A program made the position numbers and the translations under genes. A stretch of 64,000 bases of DNA from NCBI RefSeq assembly GCF_024448955.1, contig NZ_JAMOIH010000001.1:248001-312000 (forward strand), written 5' to 3'. The DNA is from Stutzerimonas stutzeri (GTDB taxonomy: Bacteria > Pseudomonadota > Gammaproteobacteria > Pseudomonadales > Pseudomonadaceae). Positions 1-9,305 of the stretch are shown one piece after another. Positions within the stretch are counted from its first letter, which is position 1. The number at the start of each line of letters is the position of its first letter. Below the pieces are notes generated by a model. It worked only from the letters and a program-made list of their open reading frames with translations. It did no database searches and was not told where the DNA came from.

Positions 1-802
1 TGACGAGGCGCTCCACAAAGAACTCCAAATGGCCCCGCGGCGTTGCCGGCAATGGCCAGGTATCCACCTTCTGCGCAATGGCCTTGATCGCCAGCGAGCA
101 TTTGGCTCGCGGATAGGCCTCATATACGGCGCGCTGTTTCTGTACCGCCTTGCGTACCGCCTCGTCATACGGAACCGCGCCGACGTATTGCAACGCTACA
201 TCGAGGAACCGCTCGGTCACCTTGCTCAGCTTAGCGAACAGGTTTCGACCTTCCTGGGGCGCGTGTGCCATGTTCGCCAACACACGGAAACGGCTGATGC
301 CATAGTCACGATTGAGCAGCTTGATCAACGCGTAAGCATCGGTGATCGAAGTGGGCTCGTCGGTCACCACCAGCAAAATCTCCTGTGCGGCCCGAACGAA
401 ACTCACGACGCCGTCGCCAATGCCTGCCGCGGTGTCGATGATCAACACGTCGATATCGTTGCCGAGATCGCTGAACGCCTGGATCAACCCTGAATGCTGC
501 AGTGTAGACAGCTGCACCATGCTTTGCGTGCCGGACGCCGCGGGCACGATGCGGATGCCACCCGGCCCCTGAATCAATACGTCACGCAGGTCGCATTCGC
601 CCGCAATGACATCGGCCAGCGTTCGCTTGGCGGTCAAACCCAGCAGTACGTCGACGTTGGCCAAGCCAAGGTCGGCATCGAGCAGCACCACCCGACGACC
701 AAGATCGGCCAGGGCCAGCGCCAGATTGACCGACACGTTGGTCTTGCCGACGCCACCCTTGCCGCCGGTAACTGCAATAACCTGTACGGGATGCATACCC
801 AT
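1..802 (-). CDS. fleN: FleN (FlhG-like) flagellar number regulator, partial
   Basis: MinD/ParA-type ATPase that limits flagellar number by antagonising FleQ and works opposite FlhF. The N-terminus reads MGMHPVQVIAVTGG, followed by the deviant Walker A GGKGGVGKT at about residues 13-21 and the Walker A' segment LLDADLGLANVDVLLGL. The gene runs off the left edge after about 267 codons; the family is about 280 aa, so only the tail is missing. ATG at 802 was chosen; an in-frame GTG at 808 (giving MKMGM...) is a real alternative and resembles the P. aeruginosa N-terminus. It follows flhF by about 90 nt, the usual flhA-flhF-fleN order. Confidence 0.95.
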   Translation of the reverse strand, partial: MGMHPVQVIAVTGGKGGVGKTNVSVNLALALADLGRRVVLLDADLGLANVDVLLGLTAKRTLADVIAGECDLRDVLIQGPGGIRIVPAASGTQSMVQLSTLQHSGLIQAFSDLGNDIDVLIIDTAAGIGDGVVSFVRAAQEILLVVTDEPTSITDAYALIKLLNRDYGISRFRVLANMAHAPQEGRNLFAKLSKVTERFLDVALQYVGAVPYDEAVRKAVQKQRAVYEAYPRAKCSLAIKAIAQKVDTWPLPATPRGHLEFFVERLV

Positions 803-893
803 TTTCACACGCCTATATCTTGCTTGAGCCCTTGGGCCTTCGATGCGTTCAGCCCGAACGCGTCTTCTTTGTGTGTATCACGGAGCAAAGCGT

Positions 894-2174
894 TCATCCG
901 ACCTTCCGTGAAGAACCGTTGTACAGACCGGAGAACATGTCGGCCATGGTTTCCTCGCTGGGATTCTCCTCCGATTGCAGGCTCACCGCGCGACTGACCA
1001 GCTGATGGCTGCGCGGCAGCTGCAGATCGTCGGGGATGCGCGGCCCATCGGTGAGGTACGCGATCGGCAGATGCTGGCTAATGGTGAGGCCGAGCACGTC
1101 ACCCAGGCTACCGGCCTCATCAAGTTTAGTCAGAATGCAGCCGGCCAGCCCACAACGGCGATAGTGATGCCAGGTCGCCTTGAGCACCTGGCTCTGGCTG
1201 GTAGCCGGCAGCACCAGGTAGTTCTTCGATTTGATACCGCGGTCGGCCAAGGTATCGAGTTGCGCGCGCATCATCGGATCATTGGCCGGCAGCCCTGCGG
1301 TATCGATAAGGATCAGGCGCTTGCGGGCCAGCGGCTCCAGTGACTTACTCAGTGGCTGGCTGGGGTCGATCTGAATGACCGGCACGTCGAGGATGCGACC
1401 CAGTGTCTTCAGCTGCTCCTGCGCACCGATGCGGAAGTTATCCATGCTCGCCAAGGCGATGCTCTGGGCGCCGTGCTTGAGCACATAGCGCGCGGCGAGT
1501 TTCGCCAGCGTGGTGGTCTTGCCGGCACCGGCCGGACCGACCAGCGCAATGATGCCACCCTCTTCCAGCGGCTCGACCTTGGTGACCTTGACCGCCTGGG
1601 CCAGGTGCGCCAGCAACATGCGCCAGGCCTGACGCGGCTCGGACACATTGGCAACCTTTTCCAGCAAGGCGCGCGACAGGTCGGCGGGCAGACCGATACG
1701 CTGCAGTCGGCGCCAGAGATTGGCTTGTTGCGGACGGCGGTTCTGCTCGTGGCCCCAGGCAATCGAGCCGAGCTGCATTTCGATCAGCTCACGCAGGCCT
1801 TGAAGCTCGGACTGCATGGCTTCCATCGCACGCGAGTCAGCCGCTGCGGCAGCAACGACCGGCTTCGGCTGAGCGACCACTGCCGGCTTCTCGTCAAGCA
1901 GTTGACGATCCTGGCCGGCGGCACTGCGCGACGGCGCGCTCAGCTCGGCATGGGCGCTGGCGATACGGGCCTGGGTTTTGCGCAGCTCGGCTTCCAGGGC
2001 CGCGTTCGGCTTCTTGGGCGCAGCGGGCTCCATCGGGTAATCAAGCATGGCCGTCAGCTCGACGCCGCCCGCGACACGACGGTTGCCCGTGATCACGGCA
2101 TCGGCGCCCAGCTCGTCACGAATCATCTTCATGGCGATACGCATGTCGGCTGCGAAGAAACGTTTGACCTGCAT
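894..2174 (-). CDS. flhF: Flagellar biosynthesis GTPase FlhF
   Basis: SRP-family GTPase that sets the polar site of flagellar assembly. The 426-aa product has an N-terminal B domain (MQVKRFFAADMRIAMK), a low-complexity Ala/Pro linker at about residues 45-115, and an NG GTPase domain. Motifs are G1 GPAGAGKTTTLAKLAAR (starting at 213), DTAG (291-294) and TKLD (349-352). Length matches pseudomonad FlhF. The start lies 15 nt after the flhA stop, so the two are co-transcribed, with fleN next. FlhF positions the flagellum and FleN limits its number, which fits a polarly flagellated cell. Confidence 0.97.
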   Translation of the reverse strand: MQVKRFFAADMRIAMKMIRDELGADAVITGNRRVAGGVELTAMLDYPMEPAAPKKPNAALEAELRKTQARIASAHAELSAPSRSAAGQDRQLLDEKPAVVAQPKPVVAAAAADSRAMEAMQSELQGLRELIEMQLGSIAWGHEQNRRPQQANLWRRLQRIGLPADLSRALLEKVANVSEPRQAWRMLLAHLAQAVKVTKVEPLEEGGIIALVGPAGAGKTTTLAKLAARYVLKHGAQSIALASMDNFRIGAQEQLKTLGRILDVPVIQIDPSQPLSKSLEPLARKRLILIDTAGLPANDPMMRAQLDTLADRGIKSKNYLVLPATSQSQVLKATWHHYRRCGLAGCILTKLDEAGSLGDVLGLTISQHLPIAYLTDGPRIPDDLQLPRSHQLVSRAVSLQSEENPSEETMADMFSGLYNGSSRKVG

Positions 2175-2189
2175 GGCCTGTACCCTCGG

Positions 2190-4310
2190 TTAATTCTGAC
2201 CCACCGTCGAAACGATGGTGACCTGCTTGTTATCCGGTATTTCCTGATAGGCGAGGACATGGATGTTCGGTACCGCGAGCCGGGCGAAGCGCGACAGCAT
2301 CGCGCGGACCGGACCCGCCACCAGCAGAATCGCCGGCTTACCCAACATTTCCTGACGCTGTGCCGCCTCTACCAGGGAACGCTGCAATTTTTCGGCCATT
2401 CCCGGCTCCAGGAGAATGCCATCTTCGGAGCCCTGTCCGGCCTTCTGCAGACTGTTGAGCAATATCTGTTCCAACCTGGGCTCAAGCGTGATCACAGGCA
2501 GCTGCGGCTCAAGCCCCACAACGTTTTGCACGATTGCGCGAGAGAGCGCGACCCGTACCGCAGCCACCATGGCGGCGGGATCTTGACTCTTGACGGCGAC
2601 GTTGGCGATGGCCTCGGCAATGGTGCGGATATCGCGTACCGGCACCTGCTCCTGCAGCAGCGCCTGCAACACCTTGAGCAGGGTGGACAGGGAAATCATC
2701 CCGGGCACCAGCTCTTCGGCGAGCTTCGGCGAACTCTTGGCCAGCAATTGCATCAGCTGCTGGACCTCTTCATGCCCCAGCAACTCGTGGGCATGCTTGT
2801 GCAGGACCTGGTTCAGGTGAGTCGCAACCACGGTGCTGGCATCGACCACGGTGTAGCCGAGTGACTGCGCCTGGTCGCGCTGGCCGGGCTCGATCCACAC
2901 CGCCTCCAGGCCGAACGCCGGGTCTTTGGCGGCGATGCCGTTGAGCGGCCCGAAAACCTGCCCCGGATTGATCGCCAGCTCGCGATCCGGATAGACCTCG
3001 GCTTCGGCCAGGCTCACGCCCATCAGCGTCAAACGATAGGCGTTAGGCAGCAGATCCAAGTTGTCGCGAATATGCACCGATGGCATCAGGAACCCGAGAT
3101 CCTGCGATAGCTTCTTACGTACGCCCTTGATTCGCGCCAACAGCTGCCCACCCTGGTTGCGATCGACCAGCGGAATCAGCCGGTAACCCACCTCCAGGCC
3201 GACCATATCGACAGGCGTCACATCATCCCAACCCAGTTCCTTGGTTTCTGCCGCGCGCTGGGCAGGCAGCGTTTCCAACTGCTTCTGCTCTTCCTGCTCG
3301 GTTTGCTGCTTGACCTGCTTCTGGCGATGCCAGATCCAGTAAGCGCCGCCCGCGGCAACCGCGCCGAGGCCGAGGAATGACATGTGCGGCATGCCTGGTA
3401 CCAAACCCATGGCGATCATGATGCCGGCTGACACCGCCAGCGCCTTGGGCGAGGCGAACATCTGCCGGTTGACTTGCTGACCCATGTCCTCGGAACTGGT
3501 CACGCGAGTCACCATGATGGCGGCTGCGGTCGATAGCAGCAGCGAAGGGATCTGCGCGACGAGGCCGTCACCAATGGTCAGCAAGGCGTAAACCTGACCC
3601 GCCTCGCTGAAGCTCATACCGTGCTGCGCCATGCCGATACCGACGCCGCCGATGAGGTTGATGAACAGAATCAGCAGGCCGGCGATGGCGTCGCCACGCA
3701 CGAACTTGCTGGCACCGTCCATCGAGCCATAGAAATCCGCCTCGGAAGCCACTTCGACGCGGCGCTTTTTGGCTTCGCTCTGATCGATCAGTCCAGCGTT
3801 CAGATCAGCGTCGATCGCCATCTGCTTGCCGGGCATCGCGTCGAGGGTGAAGCGCGCGCTCACCTCGGAAATCCGCCCGGCACCCTTGGTGACCACCACG
3901 AAGTTGATGATCATCAGGATCGCGAAGACGACGATACCGACCACGTAGTTGCCGCCGATCACCACGTTGCCGAAGGCCTCGATCACGTGTCCAGCTGCGG
4001 AGCCACCCTCGTGGCCATTGATCAACACCACCCGAGTCGAGGCCACGTTCAGCGCCAATCGCATCAGGGTGGCGACCAGCAGGATCGTCGGGAACACCGC
4101 AAAATCAAGCGGCCTCAACGCATAGACACTGACCAGCAGCACGACGATGGACAGCGCGATATTGAAGGTGAACAGCAGATCCAGCAGGAACGGCGGCACC
4201 GACAGCATCATCATGCCCATCATCACGAGCAGCAGCAGCGGCACGCCCAGATTGCCGCGACCCGCGCCCGCCAGGCCATTGCGAATGTTGATGAGTTGCG
4301 TGCGATCCAA
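2190..4310 (-). CDS. flhA: Flagellar type III export gate protein FlhA
   Basis: Inner-membrane export-gate protein of the flagellar type III secretion apparatus. The N-terminal half has about eight membrane segments and the conserved FHIPEP-type loop (DAMPGKQMAIDADLNAGLI). The C-terminal half is the cytosolic platform for chaperone-substrate complexes. I chose a TTG start at 4310, giving MDRTQLINIRNGLAGAGRGN and 706 aa, the normal size and N-terminus for Pseudomonas FlhA. The frame stays open upstream to 4451, but that extension is unlike the family and would run through the RpoN-type site at 4371-4386. First gene of flhA-flhF-fleN. Confidence 0.95.
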   Translation of the reverse strand: MDRTQLINIRNGLAGAGRGNLGVPLLLLVMMGMMMLSVPPFLLDLLFTFNIALSIVVLLVSVYALRPLDFAVFPTILLVATLMRLALNVASTRVVLINGHEGGSAAGHVIEAFGNVVIGGNYVVGIVVFAILMIINFVVVTKGAGRISEVSARFTLDAMPGKQMAIDADLNAGLIDQSEAKKRRVEVASEADFYGSMDGASKFVRGDAIAGLLILFINLIGGVGIGMAQHGMSFSEAGQVYALLTIGDGLVAQIPSLLLSTAAAIMVTRVTSSEDMGQQVNRQMFASPKALAVSAGIMIAMGLVPGMPHMSFLGLGAVAAGGAYWIWHRQKQVKQQTEQEEQKQLETLPAQRAAETKELGWDDVTPVDMVGLEVGYRLIPLVDRNQGGQLLARIKGVRKKLSQDLGFLMPSVHIRDNLDLLPNAYRLTLMGVSLAEAEVYPDRELAINPGQVFGPLNGIAAKDPAFGLEAVWIEPGQRDQAQSLGYTVVDASTVVATHLNQVLHKHAHELLGHEEVQQLMQLLAKSSPKLAEELVPGMISLSTLLKVLQALLQEQVPVRDIRTIAEAIANVAVKSQDPAAMVAAVRVALSRAIVQNVVGLEPQLPVITLEPRLEQILLNSLQKAGQGSEDGILLEPGMAEKLQRSLVEAAQRQEMLGKPAILLVAGPVRAMLSRFARLAVPNIHVLAYQEIPDNKQVTIVSTVGQN

Positions 4311-4370
4311 TGTAGACCCCGGCAAAAGCAGACCAAAGAATTGACGCGAAGCGCGCCCTGCCGAGGCTAT

Positions 4371-4386
4371 AGCAAGAAGGAGTCCA
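4371..4386 (-). promoter_or_regulatory. Candidate sigma-54 (RpoN) promoter of flhA
   Basis: On the minus strand the site reads TGGACTCCTTCTTGCT: GG and GC separated by exactly 10 nt, as in the -24/-12 consensus TGGCAC-N5-TTGCW. The -24 half is imperfect (TGGACT). A start of transcription near 4360 would give a leader of about 50 nt to the TTG start at 4310. This fits the known RpoN/FleQ control of flhA in pseudomonads. Confidence 0.7.
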
Positions 4387-4576
4387 ACTTGCTCAAGACC
4401 ACTGAGTTCGGTTCGGGCGGCGCGCACCGTCAGGGCGATACCGACTGGCATGCGGTATTCGAACCGACCGGGAGCTGGGCAGTCTCACTCCTAGCATCGT
4501 CGCCAGCCCGAAGCATGGCTGACGGTGCTGCGACTGGCGGCACAGCCGCTTTATTCACCTCAACAGGAGTTTTGCC

Positions 4577-5098
4577 ATGAAACAGTGGATCATCGCGGCG
4601 CTTGCCGGCTGCACGGCCATGGGCCTGCATGCCGAAACCCTCAGCGTGCCGGTCAAGGCCGTGACAGCCCAAGGCGTCGGCGAGTCCGTCGGCACCGTCA
4701 AGATCGAAAGCAGCCAGTACGGGCTGGTGTTCCGCCCCGAACTGTCGGGGCTGGAGTCCGGCGCCCATGGTTTCCATATTCATGCAAAAGGCAATTGCGG
4801 GCCGGCCGACAAGGACGGCGAAGCCGTCGCGGCAGGCGCAGCGGGTGGTCATTGGGATCCGCAGAACACCGGCAAGCATGGCGAACCCTGGGGCGACGGC
4901 CATATGGGCGATCTCCCAGCGCTGATGGTCGACGGTGATGGCAAGGCCAGCCAGCCGGTTCTCGCGCCCCGCCTGAAAAGCCTTGGCGACATCAAAGGCC
5001 TGGCGCTGATGGTCCACAAGGGCGGCGACAACCACTCCGACCATCCACAGCCGCTTGGCGGCGGCGGCGCTCGGGTTGCCTGTGGGGTGATCGAATAA
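4577..5098 (+). CDS. sodC: Periplasmic Cu,Zn superoxide dismutase SodC
   Basis: Dismutates superoxide in the periplasm. The 173-aa precursor has a signal peptide ([19 protein letters not shown], cleavage before ETL). Metal ligands are visible: HIH in [27 protein letters not shown] with its zinc-site Asp, and the fourth copper His in [13 protein letters not shown]. Two Cys (GNC and ACGVI) can form the structural disulfide. An AGGAG ribosome site precedes the ATG. The gene is divergent from flhA and convergent with flhB, so it interrupts the flagellar run. Nothing in the sequence ties its regulation to flagella. Confidence 0.95.
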   Translation: MKQWIIAALAGCTAMGLHAETLSVPVKAVTAQGVGESVGTVKIESSQYGLVFRPELSGLESGAHGFHIHAKGNCGPADKDGEAVAAGAAGGHWDPQNTGKHGEPWGDGHMGDLPALMVDGDGKASQPVLAPRLKSLGDIKGLALMVHKGGDNHSDHPQPLGGGGARVACGVIE

Positions 5099-5147
5099 AA
5101 AGGCTGGAGGCTGAAGAGACGGGGCTGGGCTCCAAGCTCCAAAGCAA

Positions 5148-5237
5148 GGGTGGGTTTCGTTTAGCCCACCGCGTTCAGGTGCGCACTCTACTTACTAACC
5201 CAATGCGCCCAAGCCGTAGGGTGGGCTTCAGCCCACC
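5148..5237. repeat. Pair of REP-like palindromes between sodC and flhB
   Basis: Two palindromes of the form GGTGGGCTTCAGCCCACC lie in the 207-nt convergent gap: an imperfect one at 5148-5170 (GGGTGGGTTTCGTTTAGCCCACC) and a perfect one at 5217-5237. They resemble the short GTGGGC...GCCCAC elements repeated in stutzeri-group genomes. Here they lie between two converging stop codons, where they could also end transcription from both sides. I found no further copy in the window. Confidence 0.7.
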
Positions 5238-5305
5238 AGATTCAGGCGCAGTGGGGCTGAGGCATACTCTGCCAAGCTTCAAGCTGAGAGCGGCTTCCGA
5301 GCCGC

Positions 5306-6442
5306 TCACTCATCTCGGCGCAAATCCGGCGGGATCGGCAGATTGCCCAGCGGATCCGGTCGCTTGCCCTTGCCGGAACGGTACTGGCGTAGCTGATAGA
5401 CGTACGCCAATACCTGCGCCACAGCCAGATAGAGCCCCGCCGGGATTTCCTGGTCAAGCTCAGTGGAATAGAACACCGCCCGCGCCAGTGCCGGAGACTC
5501 GAGTACCGTCACCTGATGCTCGTTGGCGATCTCGCGAATCTTCAAGGCCACGAAATCGCCGCCCTTGGCGACCAACATCGGCGCCCCGCCCTTGTCGCCG
5601 TCATATTTCAGCGCCACGGCGAAGTGGGTCGGGTTGGTGATGACCACATCGGCTTCCGGCACCGCCTGCATCATTCGGCGCTGAGCGGCATCGCGCTGCA
5701 GCTGGCGTATCCGCGATTTGACTTCGGGTTTGCCTTCGCTGTCTTTGTACTCGTCGCGCACTTCCTGCTTGGTCATCATCAGCTTCTGCTTGTTGTCCCA
5801 GAGCTGAAACGGCACGTCCACCGCGGCGATCAGGATCAGACCGCAGGCCATCCACAGCGCGCACCAGCCCACCACCTCGGCGCTGTGCATGATGGCCAGA
5901 TCCAGCGGCTGCTTGGCGATGGAAAGCAGGTCGTCCTGATAGGCGTTGAGCACCGCCAGTGCCACCAGCAACACCACGAGAAACTTGCCCAGCGCCTTCA
6001 GCAGCTCGACCAGCGCCTTGGTCGAGAACATCCGCTTTAGACCGGGGCCGGGGTTCATGCGGCTGAACTTGGGCGCCATCGCCTTACCCGAGAACAACCA
6101 GCCGCCCAACGAGATCGGCCCGATGATGGAGACGATCAGCAGCACGATCAGCAGCGGCATGATGGCCTCCAGCGCAATCATCCCGCTGCTCATCAGCAGT
6201 TGCACCATGGCGCTCTCATCCAGCAGCGTTTCGCGGCTGAGCTCGAAATTGCTTTGCATCATGGCCATCAGGCTACCGGCCAGGCTGCCGCCAGAGGCCA
6301 GCAAACCGCCAATGCCACCCAGCGTCACCGCCACGGTGCTCAGTTCACGGGAACGGGCAAGCTGACCTTTTTCGCGGGATTCACGGAGGCGTTTCTCCGT
6401 GGGTTCCTCGCTTTTATCGGCACCGCTTTCGCTCTCAGCCAT
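5306..6442 (-). CDS. flhB: Flagellar export switch protein FlhB
   Basis: Membrane component of the flagellar type III export apparatus that switches substrate class from rod/hook to filament. The 378-aa product has a basic N-terminus (EEPTEKRLRESREKGQ), four membrane segments between about residues 35 and 210, and a cytosolic domain with the self-cleavage motif NPTH at 270-273. It partners with FliK, encoded upstream in this cluster, for hook-length control. Last gene of the fliL-to-flhB run, 36 nt after the fliR stop, and it converges on sodC across the REP-like palindromes. Confidence 0.97.
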   Translation of the reverse strand: MAESESGADKSEEPTEKRLRESREKGQLARSRELSTVAVTLGGIGGLLASGGSLAGSLMAMMQSNFELSRETLLDESAMVQLLMSSGMIALEAIMPLLIVLLIVSIIGPISLGGWLFSGKAMAPKFSRMNPGPGLKRMFSTKALVELLKALGKFLVVLLVALAVLNAYQDDLLSIAKQPLDLAIMHSAEVVGWCALWMACGLILIAAVDVPFQLWDNKQKLMMTKQEVRDEYKDSEGKPEVKSRIRQLQRDAAQRRMMQAVPEADVVITNPTHFAVALKYDGDKGGAPMLVAKGGDFVALKIREIANEHQVTVLESPALARAVFYSTELDQEIPAGLYLAVAQVLAYVYQLRQYRSGKGKRPDPLGNLPIPPDLRRDE

Positions 6443-6478
6443 GCGCGGCCTCCGGCAGCTGTGAACAAGACATTGGCA

Positions 6479-7258
6479 TCAGCGTAGCCCGATCAGTTCG
6501 CGAAGCATTCCCAACGCCTCGCTGACGAAGGTCTGGTACTGCGCGAGGATATCGGCCATGCCGATCCAGACCACGATCAGACCGAGCACCAGTGTCAGCG
6601 GGAAACCGATCGAAAAGATGTTCAACTGCGGTGCGGCGCGGGTCATCAGGCCGAACGCCAGATTCACCACCAGCAGCGCGGTGATCGCCGGCAGCACCAG
6701 CAGCAGTCCGGCCCCCAGCACCCAGCCCAGTTTGCCCGCCACTTCCCAGAAATGATTGGTGCCGACCAGCCAGCCGCCGATCGGCAGAGTGGTGAAGCTT
6801 TCGGTGAGGATTTCCAGCACGACCAGATGGCCGTTCATCGCCAGGAACAGCAGGATCACCAGCATGTTGAAGAATTGGCCGATCACCGGCACCGAAACAC
6901 CATTGGCCGGGTCAACCATCGACGCGAAACCCAGCCCCATCTGCATAGCGAGCAGCTGCCCCGATACGATGAACAGCTGAAAAAACAGCTGCAGCACGAA
7001 GCCCAGCATCACCCCGATCAAAATCTGTTCGGCAATCAGCACCAATGCCTGCGCGCTCAGCGCCTCCACCACCGGCACTGGCGGCAGCCCGGGAACCAAC
7101 ACGATCGAAATGGCGAGCGCCAGGTAAAGCCGCACCCGCATCGGCACCAGTTGGGTACCGATGATCGGCATGCTCATCAGCAGCGCCGCGATGCGAAACA
7201 GCGGCAGCAGGAACTGCCCGACCCAGGCGCCGATCTGCGCATCGCTGAGTTCAAGCAT
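6479..7258 (-). CDS. fliR: Flagellar export gate protein FliR
   Basis: Integral membrane protein of the FliPQR export-gate core. The 259-aa product is almost entirely hydrophobic with about six membrane segments and starts MLELSDAQIGAWVGQFLLP, a typical FliR N-terminus. It follows fliQ by 33 nt and precedes flhB, the standard order. Length agrees with the family. Confidence 0.96.
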   Translation of the reverse strand: MLELSDAQIGAWVGQFLLPLFRIAALLMSMPIIGTQLVPMRVRLYLALAISIVLVPGLPPVPVVEALSAQALVLIAEQILIGVMLGFVLQLFFQLFIVSGQLLAMQMGLGFASMVDPANGVSVPVIGQFFNMLVILLFLAMNGHLVVLEILTESFTTLPIGGWLVGTNHFWEVAGKLGWVLGAGLLLVLPAITALLVVNLAFGLMTRAAPQLNIFSIGFPLTLVLGLIVVWIGMADILAQYQTFVSEALGMLRELIGLR

Positions 7259-7291
7259 CGGGGCGCACCCTGCAGGCGGAAATCATCACGA

Positions 7292-7561
7292 CTAGCCGAT
7301 GATCAGCGGGATGTTCTGGATCAGGCCCTGGGTGTACTCCATCAGCTCCCTGACCAGCCACGGCCCGGCCCAAATCAACGTCAGCAACATCACCAGCAGG
7401 CGCGGCAGAAAGCTCAGGGTCTGTTCGTTGATCTGCGTGGCGGCTTGGAACATCGCCACTACCAGCCCCACCAGCAAGCTCGGGACCACCAGCACACCGA
7501 CGATCATGGCCGTCATCCACAAGCCTTCGCGAAACAGGTCCACCGCAACTTCGGGTGTCAT
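7292..7561 (-). CDS. fliQ: Flagellar export gate protein FliQ
   Basis: Small two-helix membrane subunit of the FliPQR core (89 aa, the family size). It starts MTPEVAVDLFREGLWMTAMI, with membrane segments at about residues 15-38 and 50-72 separated by the conserved QAATQINEQTLSF loop. It lies 16 nt after the fliP stop and 33 nt before fliR. Confidence 0.96.
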   Translation of the reverse strand: MTPEVAVDLFREGLWMTAMIVGVLVVPSLLVGLVVAMFQAATQINEQTLSFLPRLLVMLLTLIWAGPWLVRELMEYTQGLIQNIPLIIG

Positions 7562-7577
7562 GGGCGTTTTCCTCGCG

Positions 7578-8357
7578 CTAGAGCGTGCCGAAACTGCCGG
7601 CGAGCGTGCCGATGATCAAACCCCAGCCGTCGATCAGCACAAACAGCATGATCTTGAACGGCAACGAGATAATCAGTGGCGACAGCATCATCATGCCCAT
7701 CGCCATAAGCACACTGGCCACTACCATGTCGATGATCAAAAACGGAATGAAGATCATGAAGCCGATCTGGAACGCGGTTTTCAGCTCGGAAGTCACGAAT
7801 GCCGGTACCAGAATCGTCAGGGGAGCGGCATCCGGCGACTGGATGTCGGTGCGCCGCGAGAGCCGTACGAACAGTTCCAGATCGCTTTCGCGAGTCTGCG
7901 CCAGCATGAAGTTCTTCAACGGCACCTCAGCCCGTGCGATCGCATCCTGCGCGGATAATTGCTCGTTCAGATAAGGCTGTACCGCCTCGTTGTTTATCCG
8001 CTCGAATACCGGCGCCATGATGAACAGCGTCAAAAAGATCGTCAGACCGACGAGGATCTGGTTCGAGGGCGTCTGTTGCAGGCCCAGCGCCTGGCGCAGG
8101 ATGGAAAAGACGATGATGATCCGCGTGAAGCTGGTCATCAGCATGACGAACGCCGGAATGAAGCTCAGCGCCGTCATGATCAGCAGAATCTGCAGGCTGA
8201 CCGAATATTCCTGCTGCCCCTCGGCGTCGGTGCTCAGTGTGATGGCTGGGATCGACAGCGGGTTGTCGCCCTGGGTAATCAGGCCGCCGGCGTCCTGGCC
8301 CACGGCAAACGGCGCGGCCAGTACCAACAGGACCGCCAGCAACAATCGAAGCATCAA
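7578..8357 (-). CDS. fliP: Flagellar export gate protein FliP
   Basis: Membrane protein of the export-gate core, made with a cleavable signal ([21 protein letters not shown]). The 259-aa product carries the conserved stretches [17 protein letters not shown] and, near the C-terminus, [22 protein letters not shown]. Its start overlaps the fliO stop by 4 nt (ATGA), indicating translational coupling. Length and order fliO-fliP-fliQ are normal. Confidence 0.97.
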   Translation of the reverse strand: MMLRLLLAVLLVLAAPFAVGQDAGGLITQGDNPLSIPAITLSTDAEGQQEYSVSLQILLIMTALSFIPAFVMLMTSFTRIIIVFSILRQALGLQQTPSNQILVGLTIFLTLFIMAPVFERINNEAVQPYLNEQLSAQDAIARAEVPLKNFMLAQTRESDLELFVRLSRRTDIQSPDAAPLTILVPAFVTSELKTAFQIGFMIFIPFLIIDMVVASVLMAMGMMMLSPLIISLPFKIMLFVLIDGWGLIIGTLAGSFGTL

Positions 8358-8773
8358 TGCTTGTCCTTCTGGTCTTTGCCAAGCAGCTCCATCAAGCGCT
8401 GGGCAAACTCCGGGTTAGCGGGTTCGGCGTCCGGCAGATGAACCGGTTCTTCCAGAACATGCAGCGGTGTGATGCGGCCGGCACTCAGGCCGAGCAGGAC
8501 CTGCTCGCTACCGACCTGTACCAGCACCAGGCGCTCACGCGGCCCAAGGGCGTGGCTGGAGATCAGCTTGATGGCTTGGTTGCTGCGCGGATTGATCTGC
8601 TGCATCCGTCGCAGCAGCCAGGCAAGCAGAAAAATCAGCCCAATCACCAGCAACAGGCCGAACAGCAGCTTGGTCATCTGCGTGCCCATTCCCGTGCTGC
8701 TCATGCTTGCCGCGGGTTCGGCGGCCATTGCCGGCAATGCCAGCGCGAGCGAAAGGAAAGCCAGGGCTTTCAT
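8354..8773 (-). CDS. fliO: Flagellar export assembly factor FliO
   Basis: Small membrane protein that stabilises FliP during assembly of the export gate. The 139-aa product has an N-terminal signal-like stretch ([17 protein letters not shown]), one further membrane segment at about residues 33-52 ([19 protein letters not shown]) and a cytosolic SpoA-like tail. FliO is poorly conserved; position between fliN and fliP and the topology support the call. Confidence 0.92.
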   Translation of the reverse strand: MKALAFLSLALALPAMAAEPAASMSSTGMGTQMTKLLFGLLLVIGLIFLLAWLLRRMQQINPRSNQAIKLISSHALGPRERLVLVQVGSEQVLLGLSAGRITPLHVLEEPVHLPDAEPANPEFAQRLMELLGKDQKDKH

Positions 8774-8774
8774 C

Positions 8775-9242
8775 TCAGCGCAACTTCTTGATGCGTTCGC
8801 TTGGACTGATGACGTCCGTAAGCCGAATGCCGAATTTCTCGTTCACCACCACTACTTCGCCGTGGGCGATCAGCGTGCCGTTGACCAACACGTCCAGCGG
8901 CTCACCGGCCAGGCGGTCGAGCTCCACCACCGAGCCCTGGTTGAGCTGCAGCAGATTGCGAATGCTGATCTCGGTGCTGCCGACTTCCATGGATATGGAG
9001 ACCGGAATATCAAGGATCACGTCCAGGTTCGGACCGTCGAGACCTGCCGTCGCGGCCGACTTCGGAGCGCTGCCAAACTCTTCGAGCGGTGCGCGCGGCG
9101 GTGCCGGAGCCTTGGCCGGCCCCTGATTCAGCAGCGCATCGATATCGTCCTGATTGGCATCGCCCGCCTCGGCCAGCGCCGAAGCCCATTCATCGGCAAG
9201 CGCCTGCTCTTCTGCGGAAGTGTTTTCGTGTTCGTCTGCCAT
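8775..9242 (-). CDS. fliN: Flagellar motor switch protein FliN
   Basis: C-ring component that forms the lower switch ring with FliM and receives export cargo. ATG at 9242 (MADEHENTSAEEQALADEW) is preceded by GAGGAC about 8 nt upstream and gives 155 aa; the frame is open to 9299 but that extension lacks a good ribosome site. The N-terminal half is acidic and variable; the C-terminal SpoA domain (about 75-155) begins around LDVILDIPVSISMEVGSTEI. It follows fliM and is separated from fliO by a single nucleotide. Confidence 0.96.
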   Translation of the reverse strand: MADEHENTSAEEQALADEWASALAEAGDANQDDIDALLNQGPAKAPAPPRAPLEEFGSAPKSAATAGLDGPNLDVILDIPVSISMEVGSTEISIRNLLQLNQGSVVELDRLAGEPLDVLVNGTLIAHGEVVVVNEKFGIRLTDVISPSERIKKLR

Positions 9243-9305
9243 CGTTAGTCCTCGACCGGCTGGTAAATGTTTAGCAGGGCTATTGAAAAATACCTGCAAG
9301 GCTAA

